The notes below the pieces were generated by a model that saw only the letters and a list, made by a program, of their open reading frames with translations, was not told the DNA's origin and did not search any database. Position numbers and translations under genes: made by a program. From Polyangia bacterium (GTDB lineage Bacteria > Myxococcota_A > Polyangia > Nannocystales > Nannocystaceae): a DNA stretch of 64,000 nucleotides. The stretch lies in assembly GCA_030430565.1 (NCBI GenBank), contig JAUIKS010000001.1, forward strand, positions 372,001-436,000. Reading direction: 5' to 3'. Below, piece after piece: positions 63,444-64,000 of the stretch (position 1 is the stretch's first letter; every line of letters starts with the position of its first letter).

Positions 63444-64000
63444 CTATTGCTCGAAACAGTAGAGGTGTAGCTCAGACGCGCATTGCGACGGGAGCGGCAT
63501 GTCGGTCCAGCGCTCGTCGATCTGCTGAAAGCTTCCGCGCCGCCCCTCGGTTCCGTCTTGCTTCCACCCGCTACAGTCCGCTGGATTCGCGGCTTGGAAA
63601 CCGTCAGGACCGGTGTTCGACCACGCGTGCGAGCCGTCGATCATCTCGCTCTGATCGGTGACATCGATCGTCGTCCAGATCTCACCGTCGGTCAGGTCAG
63701 CCCAGTCCCAGGCGACGAGGCGGCCGTCGAGCAGCCGGTACGCGCCCTTCGACTGAAGGAAGCGCGTCGCGGGTGAGGCGGAGTCGTCGCTGAGCCAGGC
63801 GAGGAAGCTGTCTGCGTTGTCGAGCTCGGCGTCGGTTGCGAAGGATTGGCAGATCGCGTCGGCGCCGACGAGGCCGCCGAGCTCGTAGCCCGAGTAGATC
63901 TCGCTGGTGACGAACACGACGCGATCGCGAGCGCAGTCGTTGTTGCATCCGTCGTCGTCGACCTCGTTGCCGTCGTCGCACTCTTCGTCGTTCGAGACTT
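63444..64000 (-). CDS. DUF4215-DUF1554 lipoprotein, type B (5' part outside window)
   Basis: The C-terminal 185 residues are present; the start lies beyond 64000. Reading inward, a DUF4215 repeat (EECDDGNEVDDDGCNNDC) runs directly into the DUF1554 domain: RDRVVFVTSEIYSGYELGGL, VGADAICQSFATDAE, AWLSDDSASPATRF, LTDGEIWTTIDVTDQSEMID, HAWSNTGPDGF and LHLYCFEQ at the end. The RDRVVFVTS junction and GEIWTTIDV match the gene at 61057. An internal ATG at 63917 is not the true start. It is the most upstream member of the array seen here, 13 nt before the gene at 62336. Confidence 0.85.
   Translation of the reverse strand, partial: VSNDEECDDGNEVDDDGCNNDCARDRVVFVTSEIYSGYELGGLVGADAICQSFATDAELDNADSFLAWLSDDSASPATRFLQSKGAYRLLDGRLVAWDWADLTDGEIWTTIDVTDQSEMIDGSHAWSNTGPDGFQAANPADCSGWKQDGTEGRRGSFQQIDERWTDMPLPSQCASELHLYCFEQ

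Overview
The window reads as chromosomal DNA of a high-GC myxobacterium, most likely a member of the Nannocystaceae or a close relative. The evidence is the strong G/C third-position bias, the many lipoproteins with Thr/Ser/Gly/Asp-rich linkers, the CGDG...EECDDGN cysteine-rich repeats (DUF4215), the abundance of Hanks-type kinases and FHA proteins, and FG-GAP/beta-propeller surface lipoproteins. No taxonomic marker gene is present, so this placement is inference.

Layout. 1-2.6 kb: a lipoprotein start, a methyltransferase and a secreted glycosidase-like lipoprotein. 2.6-4.9 kb: two overlapping atypical protein kinases, one with a zinc-ribbon head. 5-12.2 kb: a lipoprotein, a Baeyer-Villiger-type flavin monooxygenase, a DUF2254 membrane protein, a ferredoxin-adenylate cyclase fusion and an ABC exporter. 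12.2-16.9 kb: FHA, vWA, DUF2505, small zinc-ribbon and arrestin-like proteins. 17-25.9 kb: a beta-propeller lipoprotein, a PreA-type dihydropyrimidine dehydrogenase, ArgH, a lipoprotein that carries the catalytic residues of peptidyl-arginine deiminases, a sugar-lactone oxidase-like flavoenzyme and an S41 protease. 26.3-29.8 kb: a coupled acyltransferase, SDR and phosphotransferase/kinase-fusion set. 30-35.5 kb: cupin, PepSY-like lipoprotein, GNAT, tRNA-Pro(CGG), Nudix, HIT, kinase-FHA and HAD genes. 35.9-44.7 kb: an RND efflux operon (lipoprotein adaptor plus two permeases) with no outer-membrane channel. 44.8-55.8 kb: a Gly-Asp-repeat lipoprotein, a MurF-like ligase, an M48 protease, an alpha/beta hydrolase lipoprotein, a DUF4215 lipoprotein with a somatomedin-B-like tail, a TagH-C-like protein, a SlyD-type isomerase and an FG-GAP lipoprotein that appears cut short.

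55.75-59.9 kb has clearly lower GC. It begins with a tyrosine-recombinase remnant beside the truncated FG-GAP lipoprotein gene, then a gene-poor stretch with strong hairpins and two unfamiliar lipoproteins. This looks like the left side of a decayed genomic island. 59.9-64 kb is a minus-strand array of four DUF4215-DUF1554 lipoproteins in alternating A/B types, suggesting duplication of a two-gene unit; the last runs off the window.

The most interesting pattern not tied to one gene is a short palindrome centred on AGACATGT. It occurs in four intergenic regions, each upstream of a lipoprotein gene (16967-18412, 30997, 44802, 54124), and may mark a small regulon of surface lipoproteins. The lipoprotein with PAD-type catalytic residues and the ABAB array are the next best leads.
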